Below, piece by piece: positions 16,034 through 24,456 of a stretch of 45,000 nucleotides of DNA. The stretch spans positions 1 to 45,000 of the forward strand of contig JAFSNG010000009.1 in the NCBI GenBank assembly GCA_017447515.1, given 5' to 3'. Both the position numbers and the translations under genes were made by a program. Positions within the stretch are counted from its first letter, which is position 1; each line of letters begins with the position of its first letter. Origin of the DNA: Prevotella sp. Lineage in GTDB: Bacteria > Bacteroidota > Bacteroidia > Bacteroidales > Bacteroidaceae. The notes under the pieces were generated by a model. It worked only from the letters and a program-made list of their open reading frames with translations, was not told where the DNA came from and did not search any database.

Positions 16034-16623
16034 AACAGAAATTCGACATCATAACATCAACGTGCGTGCCACTGCCGTTGGAGAATGTGGATACCGACCA
16101 GATCATCCCTGCACGCTTCTTGAAGACAACAACCAAGGAGGAGAAGTTCTTTGGCGACAACTTGTTTCGCGACTGGCGATACAACGCTGACGGCACTGTG
16201 GTCGAGGATTTCGTCCTCAACAATCCCCGCTACAAGGGTTGCATCCTCGTGGCTGGTAAGAACTTTGGCTCGGGTTCCTCTCGCGAACATGCTGCTTGGG
16301 CTATTGCTGGTTATGGTTTCCGCGTAGTTATCTCGTCGTTCTTTGCCGATATCCACAAGAACAACGAACTCAACAACTTCGTGCTTCCCGTGCAGGTATC
16401 AGAGGCTTTCTTGTCCGAATTGTTTTTGTCTATTCAAAACAATCCCGATACTCAGGTAAAGGTTGACCTCCCCAACCAGACCGTCACGAATCTTGCAACT
16501 GGTCATTCAGAGCACTTCGACATCAACGGCTATAAGAAGCATTGCTTGATGAACGGATTGGACGACATAGACTTCCTTGTAGCGAATAAAGATAAGATAG
16601 AACAATGGGAGCAGAGAAGGTAA
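16030..16623 (+). CDS. leuD: 3-isopropylmalate/citramalate dehydratase, small subunit
   Basis: 197 residues, usual LeuD length. It carries the swivelling aconitase domain that completes the LeuC active site. Visible motifs: [19 protein letters not shown] near the N terminus, [25 protein letters not shown], and the substrate-specificity loop region following it. The start ATG overlaps the leuC stop by 4 bp. The coding sequence overlaps the following cimA start by 19 bp, unusual even for this tightly packed operon. No missing residue was noticed. Confidence 0.95.
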   Translation: MKQKFDIITSTCVPLPLENVDTDQIIPARFLKTTTKEEKFFGDNLFRDWRYNADGTVVEDFVLNNPRYKGCILVAGKNFGSGSSREHAAWAIAGYGFRVVISSFFADIHKNNELNNFVLPVQVSEAFLSELFLSIQNNPDTQVKVDLPNQTVTNLATGHSEHFDINGYKKHCLMNGLDDIDFLVANKDKIEQWEQRR

Positions 16624-18182
16624 AAACATATCAGCGCATCCTGCCCTTCGTGGAGATTATGGACTCTACGTTGCGCGACGGCGAACAGACTAACGGCGTG
16701 TCGTTTCTGCCGCACGAGAAGTTGGTGATGGCTCGCAAGTTGCTTAGCGACGTTAACGTCGACCGCATCGAAATTGCTTCGGCACGCGTGTCGGAGGGCG
16801 AGCGTGAGGCTGTGACCAAGATTTGTGCCTATGCGCAGAAAAATGGTCTGCTGGATCGCGTCGAAGTATTGGGTTTCGTGGATGGCGGTAAGTCGATAGA
16901 CTGGATTGCCGAGTGTGGCGGAAAGGTGGTAAACCTATTGGCGAAAGGCTCTTTGAAGCATTGCACCCACCAGTTGCACAAAACGCCTGAGGAGCATATC
17001 AATGATATTCTTCATGAGGTGGAATATGCCGCCAGCAAGGGCATCAGCGTCAACCTCTATTTGGAGGATTGGTCGAACGGCATGAAGGACTCGCCCGAGT
17101 ACGTCTATCAGTTGATGGATGCGCTGACAGCCCCCTCCAACATGTTGGGGGTCAAGCGTTTCATGCTGCCCGATACATTGGGCGTGATGAATCCACTGCA
17201 GGTTATCGAGTACTTCCGCAAGATGATGAAGCGTTACCCGGACGTGCATTTCGATTTCCATGCACATAACGACTACGACCTTGCTGTATCGAACTCACTG
17301 GCCGCTGTGCTCAGTGGTGCTCGTGGCTTACATGTTACCGTGAATGGGCTGGGGGAGCGGTGCGGCAATGCGCCATTGGCTTCTGTTCAGGCTATCTTGA
17401 AAGACCAGTTCCATGCCAAGACGAATATGGTGGAGAGTCAGTTGAACGACCTCTCGCGGATGGTTGAAAGTTTCAGCGGTATCACGGTAGCCCCCAACCA
17501 GCCAATTGTTGGTGAAAACGTGTTTACACAGGTGGCTGGCGTTCATGCCGATGGTGATTCGAAGGACCAGTTGTACTACAACGAGCTGATGCCTGAACGT
17601 TTCGGTCGCAAACGTGAATATGCGCTGGGCAAGAACTCTGGCAGGGCGAACATTGCCAAGAACCTTGAGGAACTCGGATTGGAACTGACGCCTGAGCAAA
17701 CGCGCCGCGTGACGGAACGCATTACGGAGTTGGGCGACAAGAAGGAAATCGTAACGCAGGAAGACCTGCCCTTTATCGTCTCGGACGTGTTGAAACATGA
17801 CAGTTCTGCCGATAAGGTAAAGCTGATAAGTTACGTAGTTTCAACGGCTTACGGCTTGCGTCCTGGAGCGAATATTAAAGTGGAAATAAACGGCCAACAG
17901 TATGAGGCAGCAGGCACAGGAGACGGTCAGTACGACGCCTTCGTCAAGGCACTCAGATATATTTACAAGAAGTATCTCAACCGTACATTCCCCATTCTGG
18001 CCAATTATGCCGTAACCATTCCTCCCGGCGGAAGAACCGATGCCTTGGTACAGACCGTCATTACGTGGAACGACAACGGCACGATGATCCGCACACGCGG
18101 TCTCGATGCCGATCAGACGGAAGCAGCCATCAAGGCGACGTTTAAGATGCTGAACATTATTGAGAACGAAATAACGAAATAA
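16605..18182 (+). CDS. cimA: (R)-citramalate synthase (Leptospira CimA type)
   Basis: 525 residues, a second HMGL-like synthase in the operon, clearly distinct from LeuA. It begins [19 protein letters not shown] and has [40 protein letters not shown] and [17 protein letters not shown]. As I recall the Leptospira interrogans CimA sequence, these blocks match it closely. CimA condenses pyruvate with acetyl-CoA; LeuCD and LeuB then give 2-oxobutyrate, an isoleucine precursor made without threonine deaminase. A C-terminal LeuA-type allosteric domain (about residues 400-525) would be the feedback site. The start overlaps leuD by 19 bp, and the C-terminal codons run into an AATAACGA repeat. A short extra loop (TAPSNMLGV) is encoded by a palindrome at 17131-17151. 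Confidence 0.85.
   Translation: MGAEKVKTYQRILPFVEIMDSTLRDGEQTNGVSFLPHEKLVMARKLLSDVNVDRIEIASARVSEGEREAVTKICAYAQKNGLLDRVEVLGFVDGGKSIDWIAECGGKVVNLLAKGSLKHCTHQLHKTPEEHINDILHEVEYAASKGISVNLYLEDWSNGMKDSPEYVYQLMDALTAPSNMLGVKRFMLPDTLGVMNPLQVIEYFRKMMKRYPDVHFDFHAHNDYDLAVSNSLAAVLSGARGLHVTVNGLGERCGNAPLASVQAILKDQFHAKTNMVESQLNDLSRMVESFSGITVAPNQPIVGENVFTQVAGVHADGDSKDQLYYNELMPERFGRKREYALGKNSGRANIAKNLEELGLELTPEQTRRVTERITELGDKKEIVTQEDLPFIVSDVLKHDSSADKVKLISYVVSTAYGLRPGANIKVEINGQQYEAAGTGDGQYDAFVKALRYIYKKYLNRTFPILANYAVTIPPGGRTDALVQTVITWNDNGTMIRTRGLDADQTEAAIKATFKMLNIIENEITK
17131..17151 (+). repeat. Palindrome inside cimA
   Basis: CCAACATGTTGG (17137-17148) is a perfect 12-bp palindrome, extended by CCC (17133-17135) pairing with GGG (17149-17151) across a single bulged T. 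It encodes the APSNMLGV loop, about four residues longer than the Leptospira enzyme as I recall it. Confidence 0.6.
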
Positions 18183-18188
18183 CGAATA
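18165..18188 (+). repeat. Three AATAACGA-type octamers at the cimA/leuB junction
   Basis: Tandem units AACGAAAT, AACGAAAT, AACGAATA (a rotation of AATAACGA) cover the last cimA codons (NEITK and stop) and end 5 bp before the leuB ATG. Confidence 0.6.
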
Positions 18189-18193
18189 ATAGT

Positions 18194-19255
18194 ATGAAAC
18201 TGAAGATTGCAATATTGGCTGGTGATGGTATCGGCCCGGAGATTATGAAACAAGGTGTGGCTGTGCTTAACGCTATTGCTAAGAAATGTAACCACGAGTT
18301 TGAGTATGAGGAAGCGATGGTGGGAGCCTGTGCCATTGAAGCCTGTGGCGATGCCTATCCTGACGCGACGCACGACGTTTGTATGCGAGCCGATGCCGTG
18401 CTTTTTGCCGCTGTAGGTGACTTGAAATACGACAACGACCCCACGTTGAAGATGCGTCCTGAAACGGGGTTGTTGGCCATGCGCAAGAAGTTAGGCCTCT
18501 TTGCCAACATCCGTCCTGTGGCGACGTTCGACTGCCTGTTGCACAAGTCGCCGCTGAAGGAAGAACTGCTTCGCGGTGCCGACTTCGTAGTGATTCGCGA
18601 ACTGACTGGCGGCATGTATTTCGGCGAGAAACATCAGGACAACGACATGGCGTTTGACACCAACGTCTATACGCGTCCCGAGATTGAACGCATTCTCAAA
18701 GTGGCTTTCGAAATGGCGATGACGCGACATAAGCACCTGACTGTTGTCGACAAGGCTAATGTCTTGGCATCAAGCCGCTTATGGCGTCAGGTTGCACAAG
18801 AAATGGAACCGCAATATCCTGAGGTGAAGACCGACTATATGTTCATTGATAATGCCTCCATGCGTGTATTGACGGAGCCTCGCTACTTCGATGTCATCGT
18901 GACGGAGAATACGTTTGGCGACATCCTGACAGATGAAACGTCTTGTATTACGGGCTCTATGGGCTTGCAGCCCTCGTCGTCGCTGGGCGAGCATACGCCG
19001 CTCTTCGAACCCGTTCACGGCTCGTGGCCTCAGGCGGCTGGTCAGAACTTGGCTAATCCCTTGGCACAGATTCTTTCTGCCGCCATGCTGCTGGAACACT
19101 TCGGCTTAGAACGCGAGGGTGTGCTTGTTCGTGAGGCTGTCAATGCCTCGCTGGATGCTAACGTGCGCACGCCGGAAATCCAAGTCGAAGGCGGCGCGAA
19201 ATACGGAACGAAAGAAGTTGGACAATGGATAGTAGACTACATAGAAAAGGCATAG
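18194..19255 (+). CDS. leuB: 3-isopropylmalate dehydrogenase
   Basis: 353 residues, the standard LeuB length. It is an NAD-dependent beta-decarboxylating dehydrogenase that oxidises 3-isopropylmalate (and 3-methylmalate from the citramalate route). It starts [20 protein letters not shown], the family's N-terminal signature. [15 protein letters not shown] provides the catalytic Lys/Asp block, and [13 protein letters not shown] is the metal-binding signature (normally NxFGDILSDE). [18 protein letters not shown] is the cofactor-binding loop. It begins 11 bp after cimA, immediately behind the AATAACGA array. Its 3' end overlaps the following TPR gene by 31 bp. Confidence 0.95.
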   Translation: MKLKIAILAGDGIGPEIMKQGVAVLNAIAKKCNHEFEYEEAMVGACAIEACGDAYPDATHDVCMRADAVLFAAVGDLKYDNDPTLKMRPETGLLAMRKKLGLFANIRPVATFDCLLHKSPLKEELLRGADFVVIRELTGGMYFGEKHQDNDMAFDTNVYTRPEIERILKVAFEMAMTRHKHLTVVDKANVLASSRLWRQVAQEMEPQYPEVKTDYMFIDNASMRVLTEPRYFDVIVTENTFGDILTDETSCITGSMGLQPSSSLGEHTPLFEPVHGSWPQAAGQNLANPLAQILSAAMLLEHFGLEREGVLVREAVNASLDANVRTPEIQVEGGAKYGTKEVGQWIVDYIEKA

Positions 19256-19941
19256 GCTTTTGGCTTTTGACTTTTGGCTTTTGGCTTTTGATGCAGCCAG
19301 CTAACAGCCAACAGCTAACAGCTAACAGCCAAGAAAACTGGCGCGACACGCTGACGGCTATTAACAAACAGATAGCCCAGTCACCGTGGTCGACGGACTT
19401 GCACCTGCGCAAGGCCAATGCCAACCTGCAGTTGAAGCAGTGGCAATATGCCATCGATGAGTACGGCTTGGTGTTGCAACATGAGGAGCACAATCCTGCG
19501 GCCTTGTTTTATCGGGCATACGCCTACACGCATCTGCGCCGTTTCGACTTGGCGCGCAACGACCTCAACGACCTGTTGGGTATTGTCCCGCGCCACTTCG
19601 AGGGTCGCCTGTCGTTGGCAGTGGTGTTGCAGCAAATGGGGCGAAAACAAGAGGCCCTCGATGAATTGAGCCAGACCGTCGAACAGCACCCGGACTCGGC
19701 TGTAGGCTATGTCGCCCGAGCCAATCTGGAGCGTCAGCTAAAACTGGACGAAGCCGCGCTCTACGACTGGCAGCGAGCAGAGGAACTATCCCCGCTTGAT
19801 CCCGTCTATGTCATTAACCACGTTGACTTGCTGCTGGTGCTCGAACGCCGCAGAGAAGCCCGTCGCGTGCTTGATGCTGCTGTCAGCAGAGGTATTCCCA
19901 AAAGCATGTTCAACGACTGGTACTGGAAATGTAAACGATAG
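19225..19941 (+). CDS. Exported TPR protein whose signal peptide is encoded by heptanucleotide repeats
   Basis: 238 residues. The proposed start at 19225 lies inside leuB (31-bp overlap) and gives [22 protein letters not shown], a plausible signal peptide. Its hydrophobic core is encoded by five 7-bp units (19256-19290), and the following QLTANSQ segment by five more (19299-19333). The mature part has tetratricopeptide-like helices ([70 protein letters not shown]), probably a periplasmic scaffold. It lies at the end of the leu operon, 13 bp before a DUF5715-like gene. An alternative start is the ATG at 19291, which would lack a signal peptide. The link to amino-acid synthesis is unclear. Confidence 0.75.
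   Translation: MDSRLHRKGIGFWLLTFGFWLLMQPANSQQLTANSQENWRDTLTAINKQIAQSPWSTDLHLRKANANLQLKQWQYAIDEYGLVLQHEEHNPAALFYRAYAYTHLRRFDLARNDLNDLLGIVPRHFEGRLSLAVVLQQMGRKQEALDELSQTVEQHPDSAVGYVARANLERQLKLDEAALYDWQRAEELSPLDPVYVINHVDLLLVLERRREARRVLDAAVSRGIPKSMFNDWYWKCKR
19256..19333 (+). repeat. Two back-to-back heptanucleotide arrays within the start of the TPR gene
   Basis: Array 1: GCTTTTG five times (third unit ACTTTTG), 19256-19290. Array 2: AGCTAAC, AGCCAAC, AGCTAAC, AGCTAAC, AGCCAAG, 19299-19333. Loss or gain of one unit shifts the frame by 7 bp. Confidence 0.85.
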
Positions 19942-19954
19942 TAAGATAAGATAG

Positions 19955-20671
19955 ATGAATATAGAAGAAATTATACGACTATTCAAGAACATAAAGCATC
20001 CCTCAAAACTCCAGTTCACCCTTGGTTTCTTTGCCGTGGTTGCACTGTTATGGGGTGTTCGCAGTCTCACTCGCAGCAATCCGCAGGACACACCGGAAGA
20101 GCCGACGACACTTTCTGCCACCCATCATCGCATTCGTGGCGTGGCTAATTACAAGACCGAATTCCCCGATAGCCAGAGTGTCCAGATTGTTGCTGCCGAG
20201 CGTTGGGGTGTTCGTCCCGTTAAAAACCGCGAGGATGCCGAGGAGCGCAAAAAGGAACTGGTGTATGTCGGCGAAAGCCCGTATTGGCATGTCGATCGTC
20301 TCTCCAGCTCCATTTCTTACCTCGTGCCTCGTGCCGCCGTATTGTTGCAGGACATTGGCCAAGCCTTCTACGACAGCCTTTATAACAAAGGTGTTCCCTT
20401 CAACCAACTCATCGTTACCAGCCTTCTGCGTTCGATGGATGACGTGGCTAAGCTGCAGCGTCACAATCCCAATGCCACCGAACGCTCGTGCCACCTGTTC
20501 GGCACCACGTTTGACATCTGCTACAACCGCTACCATCCCGTCACGCAACCCGTTCGCGACGATACGCTCAAGTGGGTACTCTCCGAAGTACTTCGCGACA
20601 AGCGCAACGAAGGACGCTGCTACATCAAGTACGAAGTCAAACAAGGTTGTTTCCACATGACAGTGCGATAA
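19955..20671 (+). CDS. Membrane-anchored DUF5715-like protein, possibly peptidase M15-like
   Basis: 238 residues. One transmembrane helix near the N terminus (LQFTLGFFAVVALLWGV) with a short cytoplasmic start places the rest in the periplasm. The C-terminal half contains RSCHLFGTTFDICYNRY and ends with VLSEVLRDKRNEGRCYIKYEVKQGCFHMT. Both resemble the Bacteroidales DUF5715 family, and the S/C-H-x-x-G-x-x-x-D and terminal H blocks recall D-Ala-D-Ala carboxypeptidases of family M15 (metal ligands). Enzyme activity is an inference only. It follows the TPR gene by 13 bp and is the last gene before a convergent palindrome at 20710-20741. Confidence 0.65.
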   Translation: MNIEEIIRLFKNIKHPSKLQFTLGFFAVVALLWGVRSLTRSNPQDTPEEPTTLSATHHRIRGVANYKTEFPDSQSVQIVAAERWGVRPVKNREDAEERKKELVYVGESPYWHVDRLSSSISYLVPRAAVLLQDIGQAFYDSLYNKGVPFNQLIVTSLLRSMDDVAKLQRHNPNATERSCHLFGTTFDICYNRYHPVTQPVRDDTLKWVLSEVLRDKRNEGRCYIKYEVKQGCFHMTVR

Positions 20672-20709
20672 GGCCGCATGACCGTGTGGTAAAAGCATTC
20701 CAATCGCAG

Positions 20710-20741
20710 CTGCTGTTTATACCTTAACGGATAAACAGCAG
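20710..20741. terminator. Palindrome between convergent genes, containing the glnN stop codon in its loop
   Basis: CTGCTGTTTAT (20710-20720) pairs perfectly with ATAAACAGCAG (20731-20741) around a 10-base loop. The glnN stop (TAA on the minus strand, 20724-20726) lies in the loop. No U-tract follows on either strand, so a terminator or mRNA 3'-end protector role is uncertain. Confidence 0.5.
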
Positions 20742-22967
20742 TTCGCGATACTTGGGCAGTGTCCATAGGCCATCCTCAACAATCATTTCGAGGGCATCAA
20801 TCTCGTGACGGATGTTCTCCATGTGAGGACAAACGGTGTCGTGATAGGCAATGGCCCGCTGGTGGATATCCTGAATGTGATTCGCCACGCGACGGGCATC
20901 CGTCAACTCTTCCACCATCTGTTCAATCTTCTCGGTACGCTCGGCGATTTCCTCGATGAGCTTCATGTTTCGCGACGACAGACGTTCGGCCTTGTCAGAC
21001 GGGAATACGTCCTTCATTCCCTGCACATTTTTGATAAGCTGTGACTGGTAATGTGTCGACACGGGAATGATATGGTTCATAGCGAGATCACCCAATACGC
21101 GAGCCTCAATCTGAACAGTCTTCACATACATCTCCCATTTCACCTCGTTGCGGGCTTCGAGTTCCTTGCGGTTCATGACCTTCGTACTCTCGAACATCTT
21201 GACGCTTGAATCGTCCAGATAGTGCTCGAAAATGACGGGACACGACTTCTCGACGTCCAGTCCACGCTTGGCGGCCTCCTTCACCCATTTCTCCGAATAA
21301 CCGTTGCCGTCGAAACGGACGGGTTTGCAGGTCGTGATGTCCTCGCGCAATACTTCGACAATGGCGTGGAATTTAGCTGTGTGACCTGTGCCTTTTGTGT
21401 ATTCCGGACGTAGTGCAAACTCTGCGGTCTTCTGATCTACACGTACCTTGAACGACGTCAGCGCTTCAGCCATAGCGGCATTCAGGGCAATCATGGCTGA
21501 GGCGCAGTTGACGCTGGAGCCTGGTGCGCGGAATTCGAAACGATTTCCTGTAAATGCAAAGGGTGACGTGCGGTTGCGGTCGGTATTGTCGATGATGAGG
21601 TCTGGAATCTGGGGAATATCAATCTCCATGCTTTTCTTGCCTTTCACCTCCGACGTTTCACCGCGTTCAATCTTATCCAATAACTCTGTTAACTGGGTGC
21701 CGAGGAACGACGAAATGATGGCAGGTGGTGCCTCGTTGCCACCCAGACGGTGGGCATTGGTAGCACTCATGATGCTTGCCTTTAGCAGTCCGTTGTGTTT
21801 GTAGACAGCCATCAGCGTCTCGACGATAAACGTTACGAAACGCAGTGTCTCGTTGGCTGCGGCCTCGGGGCTCAAACCTTCCGTTCTGCCTGGTGCGTGA
21901 AGCAACACGCCAGTATCGGTAGACAGGCTCCAGTTGTTGTGCTTACCTGAGCCGTTGATGCCGTCGAAGGGCTTTTCGTGTAACAACACACGGAAACCGT
22001 GATTGCGTGCTACCTTCTTCATCAGCGACATCAGTAGCATGTTGTGATCGACGGCGAGGTTACACTCCTCGAAGATGGGGGCTAGCTCAAACTGGTTGGG
22101 AGCAACCTCGTTGTGGCGCGTCTTCACGGGAATGGCCAACTCGAGAGCCTGAATTTCCAGGTCCTTCATGAAGGCCTGCACACGGTCGGGGATGGTGCCG
22201 AAATAGTGGTCGTCCATCTGCTGGTTTTTCGCACTCTCATGGCCCATCAGCGTGCGGCCGGTCATCAGCAGGTCAGGACGGGCCGAGTAGAGTCCCTCGT
22301 CAACCAGGAAGTACTCCTGTTCCCAACCAAGATTCACCTGCACCTTCGTCACGTCGTCGTAGAAATACTTGCAGACGTCCTTGGCGGCTTTGCCCACTGC
22401 GTGAAGCGCACGGAGCAGGGGAGCCTTGTAGTCCAAAGCCTCGCCTGTATACGCGATAAATATAGTGGGAATACATAGCGTATCGTCAATGATGAACACA
22501 GGGGATGTCGGATCCCAGGCACTGTAGCCGCGAGCCTCAAAGGTGTTTCTAATTCCACCGTTGGGGAAAGAAGAAGCATCCGGTTCCTGCTGCACAAGCA
22601 GTTTGCCGCTGAATGCCTCGATCATACCACCCTTGCCGTCGTGCTCTACGAATGCATCGTGCTTCTCGGCTGTACCTTCCGTTAGTGGCTGGAACCAGTG
22701 TGTATAGTGCGTTACGCCCATCTCCAAAGCCCACTGTTTCATACCAGCAGCTACTGCATCGGCAATGCTGCGATCCAGCCGTGCACCATTGTCCATTACA
22801 TCAATCATCGTGTCGTAGATGTCCTTCGGCAGGTATTTATACATCTTTTTGCGGTCAAAAACGTACTTTCCAAAGAACTGCGATGGACGCTCCTTGGGCA
22901 CTTTCACCTCAACAGGGCGCTTCTTGAAAGCCTCTTCTACTACCTGAAATCTTAAATTGTTTGCCAT
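20724..22967 (-). CDS. glnN: Glutamine synthetase type III
   Basis: 747 residues, matching the large GSIII subunit (roughly 725-750) typical of Bacteroidetes and unlike the 450-residue GSI. It makes glutamine from glutamate, ammonia and ATP. Visible blocks: RPSQFFGKYVFDRKKMYKYL at the N terminus, the GSIII-specific RNTFEARGYSAWDPTSP, NEVAPNQFELAPIFEECN, GINGSGKHNNWSLST (ATP/glutamate site) and FEFRAPGSSVNCASA. The C-terminal helical region has a coiled-coil (MKLIEEIAERTEKIEQMVEEL). It is the last gene of a nine-gene minus-strand run, starting directly after the aguB stop with no spacer. A dedicated nitrogen-responsive promoter was not seen. Confidence 0.95.
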   Translation of the reverse strand: MANNLRFQVVEEAFKKRPVEVKVPKERPSQFFGKYVFDRKKMYKYLPKDIYDTMIDVMDNGARLDRSIADAVAAGMKQWALEMGVTHYTHWFQPLTEGTAEKHDAFVEHDGKGGMIEAFSGKLLVQQEPDASSFPNGGIRNTFEARGYSAWDPTSPVFIIDDTLCIPTIFIAYTGEALDYKAPLLRALHAVGKAAKDVCKYFYDDVTKVQVNLGWEQEYFLVDEGLYSARPDLLMTGRTLMGHESAKNQQMDDHYFGTIPDRVQAFMKDLEIQALELAIPVKTRHNEVAPNQFELAPIFEECNLAVDHNMLLMSLMKKVARNHGFRVLLHEKPFDGINGSGKHNNWSLSTDTGVLLHAPGRTEGLSPEAAANETLRFVTFIVETLMAVYKHNGLLKASIMSATNAHRLGGNEAPPAIISSFLGTQLTELLDKIERGETSEVKGKKSMEIDIPQIPDLIIDNTDRNRTSPFAFTGNRFEFRAPGSSVNCASAMIALNAAMAEALTSFKVRVDQKTAEFALRPEYTKGTGHTAKFHAIVEVLREDITTCKPVRFDGNGYSEKWVKEAAKRGLDVEKSCPVIFEHYLDDSSVKMFESTKVMNRKELEARNEVKWEMYVKTVQIEARVLGDLAMNHIIPVSTHYQSQLIKNVQGMKDVFPSDKAERLSSRNMKLIEEIAERTEKIEQMVEELTDARRVANHIQDIHQRAIAYHDTVCPHMENIRHEIDALEMIVEDGLWTLPKYRELLFIR

Positions 22968-23822
22968 TTAATCTATGTATCGTTTTAAAATGTCATTATA
23001 GTTCTCAATCCTGCGGTCGCGGAGAAACGGCCACCAGCGACGTACCTGTTCGGAACGTTGCATATCGATGTCGATGATGGCTTCCACTTCTTTATCAGTA
23101 GGCGCTTCGTAGAGCAGTTCGCCTTGTGGTCCGGCTACAAACGACGTGCCCCAGAACGGCACACCATCCTCGTCGCCAACGCGATTGACGGTGACGACGG
23201 GTAGCCCGTTGGCTACGGCATGTCCGCGCTGTACTGTCTGCCACGCCATGCGCTGTCGCTCTTGTTCATCAGACGTGTCATTGGAATCGTAGCCGATAGC
23301 GGTGGGGTAGATAAGTATCTCAGCACCGGCCAATGCCATGAGTCGTGCGGCCTCGGGGTACCACTGGTCCCAGCAAACTAATACGCCCAGACGACCGACG
23401 CTGGTGTCGATGGGTTGGAATCCCATGTCGCCGGGCGTGAAGTAGAATTTCTCGTAATAGCCAGGGTCGTCGGGGATGTGCATCTTGCGGTACTTGCCGG
23501 CTATGGTGCCGTCCTTTTCGAGCACTACTGCCGTGTTGTGATACAGCCCCGTAGCGCGACGTTCGAAGAGGGAAGTGACGATAACGACACCCAGTTCTTT
23601 AGCCAATGCGCCATAGAACTCCGTCGAAGGGCCGGGAATGGGTTCAGCCTGGTTGAACGTATCGACGTTCTCCTCCTGACAGAAGTACAGCCCGTTGTGC
23701 AGTTCCTGCAGCACCACGAGTTCAGCGCCCTTTGCCGCCAGACTTCTAATCTTTTCCTCCAGACGTCGTTTGTTGTCGTCGCGGTCGGCCGTGTTATGCT
23801 GTTGTATGATACCTATCTTCAT
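22968..23822 (-). CDS. aguB: N-carbamoylputrescine amidase (carbon-nitrogen hydrolase)
   Basis: 284 residues, a nitrilase-superfamily enzyme. The catalytic triad is visible: Glu40 in VVLQELHN, Lys113 in KYRKMHIPDDP, Cys150 in VLVCWDQWYPEAAR. The HIPDDPGYYEKFYF and GTSFVAGPQGE blocks match AguB, which converts N-carbamoylputrescine to putrescine, releasing ammonia and CO2. The usual partner, agmatine deiminase (AguA), is not adjacent. Instead glnN follows with no spacing, so ammonia released here could be assimilated by GSIII (inference). The upstream neighbour is a DUF4923 lipoprotein gene, 12 bp away. Confidence 0.88.
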   Translation of the reverse strand: MKIGIIQQHNTADRDDNKRRLEEKIRSLAAKGAELVVLQELHNGLYFCQEENVDTFNQAEPIPGPSTEFYGALAKELGVVIVTSLFERRATGLYHNTAVVLEKDGTIAGKYRKMHIPDDPGYYEKFYFTPGDMGFQPIDTSVGRLGVLVCWDQWYPEAARLMALAGAEILIYPTAIGYDSNDTSDEQERQRMAWQTVQRGHAVANGLPVVTVNRVGDEDGVPFWGTSFVAGPQGELLYEAPTDKEVEAIIDIDMQRSEQVRRWWPFLRDRRIENYNDILKRYID

Positions 23823-23834
23823 TGTCCGTACGGA

Positions 23835-24449
23835 TTATTTCTTCATGTCGAAACCAAGACGGATGCCGTCGTAGTTCTTGCTGAGGTCACTTACTTTTTG
23901 GGCGGTTTCGTTGCCACTCATAGTGGCCAGTACTTGCAGCACGGTCAACAGTTTCTTCGACTCAAAGAGCAACGCAATGCCACCGTATTCGCGCTTGGCA
24001 TAGCAGTTGACGCTGAGTAACAGACCCTGCAGTGTCACTTTGGCCGAAGCCTCGTCGAACGACCACGTGCCACCCCAGCTCTTGCCGGCGATAGTGGCCT
24101 TGAAGGTCTTGTCCTCGTTAAATTGTACGACGGTGTTCTGAGCTGTGATGCCAACCTTCTGGAAGTACGGTGCCGTTTCTTGTTCAATCTTCGTAGCTGC
24201 TACCTCTCCACCGGCTTTTGCCAATAGGTTCTCGCTGGTGAATGCTACGCCTGGACTGTCGTAGTGCCATGTGCCGATGAGTCCCTTTTCACTCACCTTG
24301 TCCATTCCGATGACACTGGTAAAAATGTTGGCTACTGTGCCACCGCTGCCCATAGTCTGCAATAGCGTTCCTGCACCACACGATGTCATAACGACGCCCG
24401 TCAGTGCCACCAGGCACAGCGACGCGAGGGTAATCTTAATCTGTTTCAT
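23835..24449 (-). CDS. DUF4923-family lipoprotein
   Basis: 204 residues. It begins MKQIKITLASLCLVALTGVVMTSCGAG, a lipoprotein signal peptide with the lipobox TSC (Cys24). The rest is a small beta-rich domain: GLIGTWHYDSPGVAF, then KTFKATIAGKSWGGTWSFDEASAKVTLQGLLLSVNC, then GIALLFESKKLLTVLQ. This pattern resembles the Bacteroidales DUF4923 (lipocalin-like) proteins. The function is unknown. The location is presumed to be the periplasmic or outer-membrane leaflet. It lies 7 bp after clpC and 12 bp before aguB. Confidence 0.8.
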   Translation of the reverse strand: MKQIKITLASLCLVALTGVVMTSCGAGTLLQTMGSGGTVANIFTSVIGMDKVSEKGLIGTWHYDSPGVAFTSENLLAKAGGEVAATKIEQETAPYFQKVGITAQNTVVQFNEDKTFKATIAGKSWGGTWSFDEASAKVTLQGLLLSVNCYAKREYGGIALLFESKKLLTVLQVLATMSGNETAQKVSDLSKNYDGIRLGFDMKK

Positions 24450-24456
24450 AATTATA

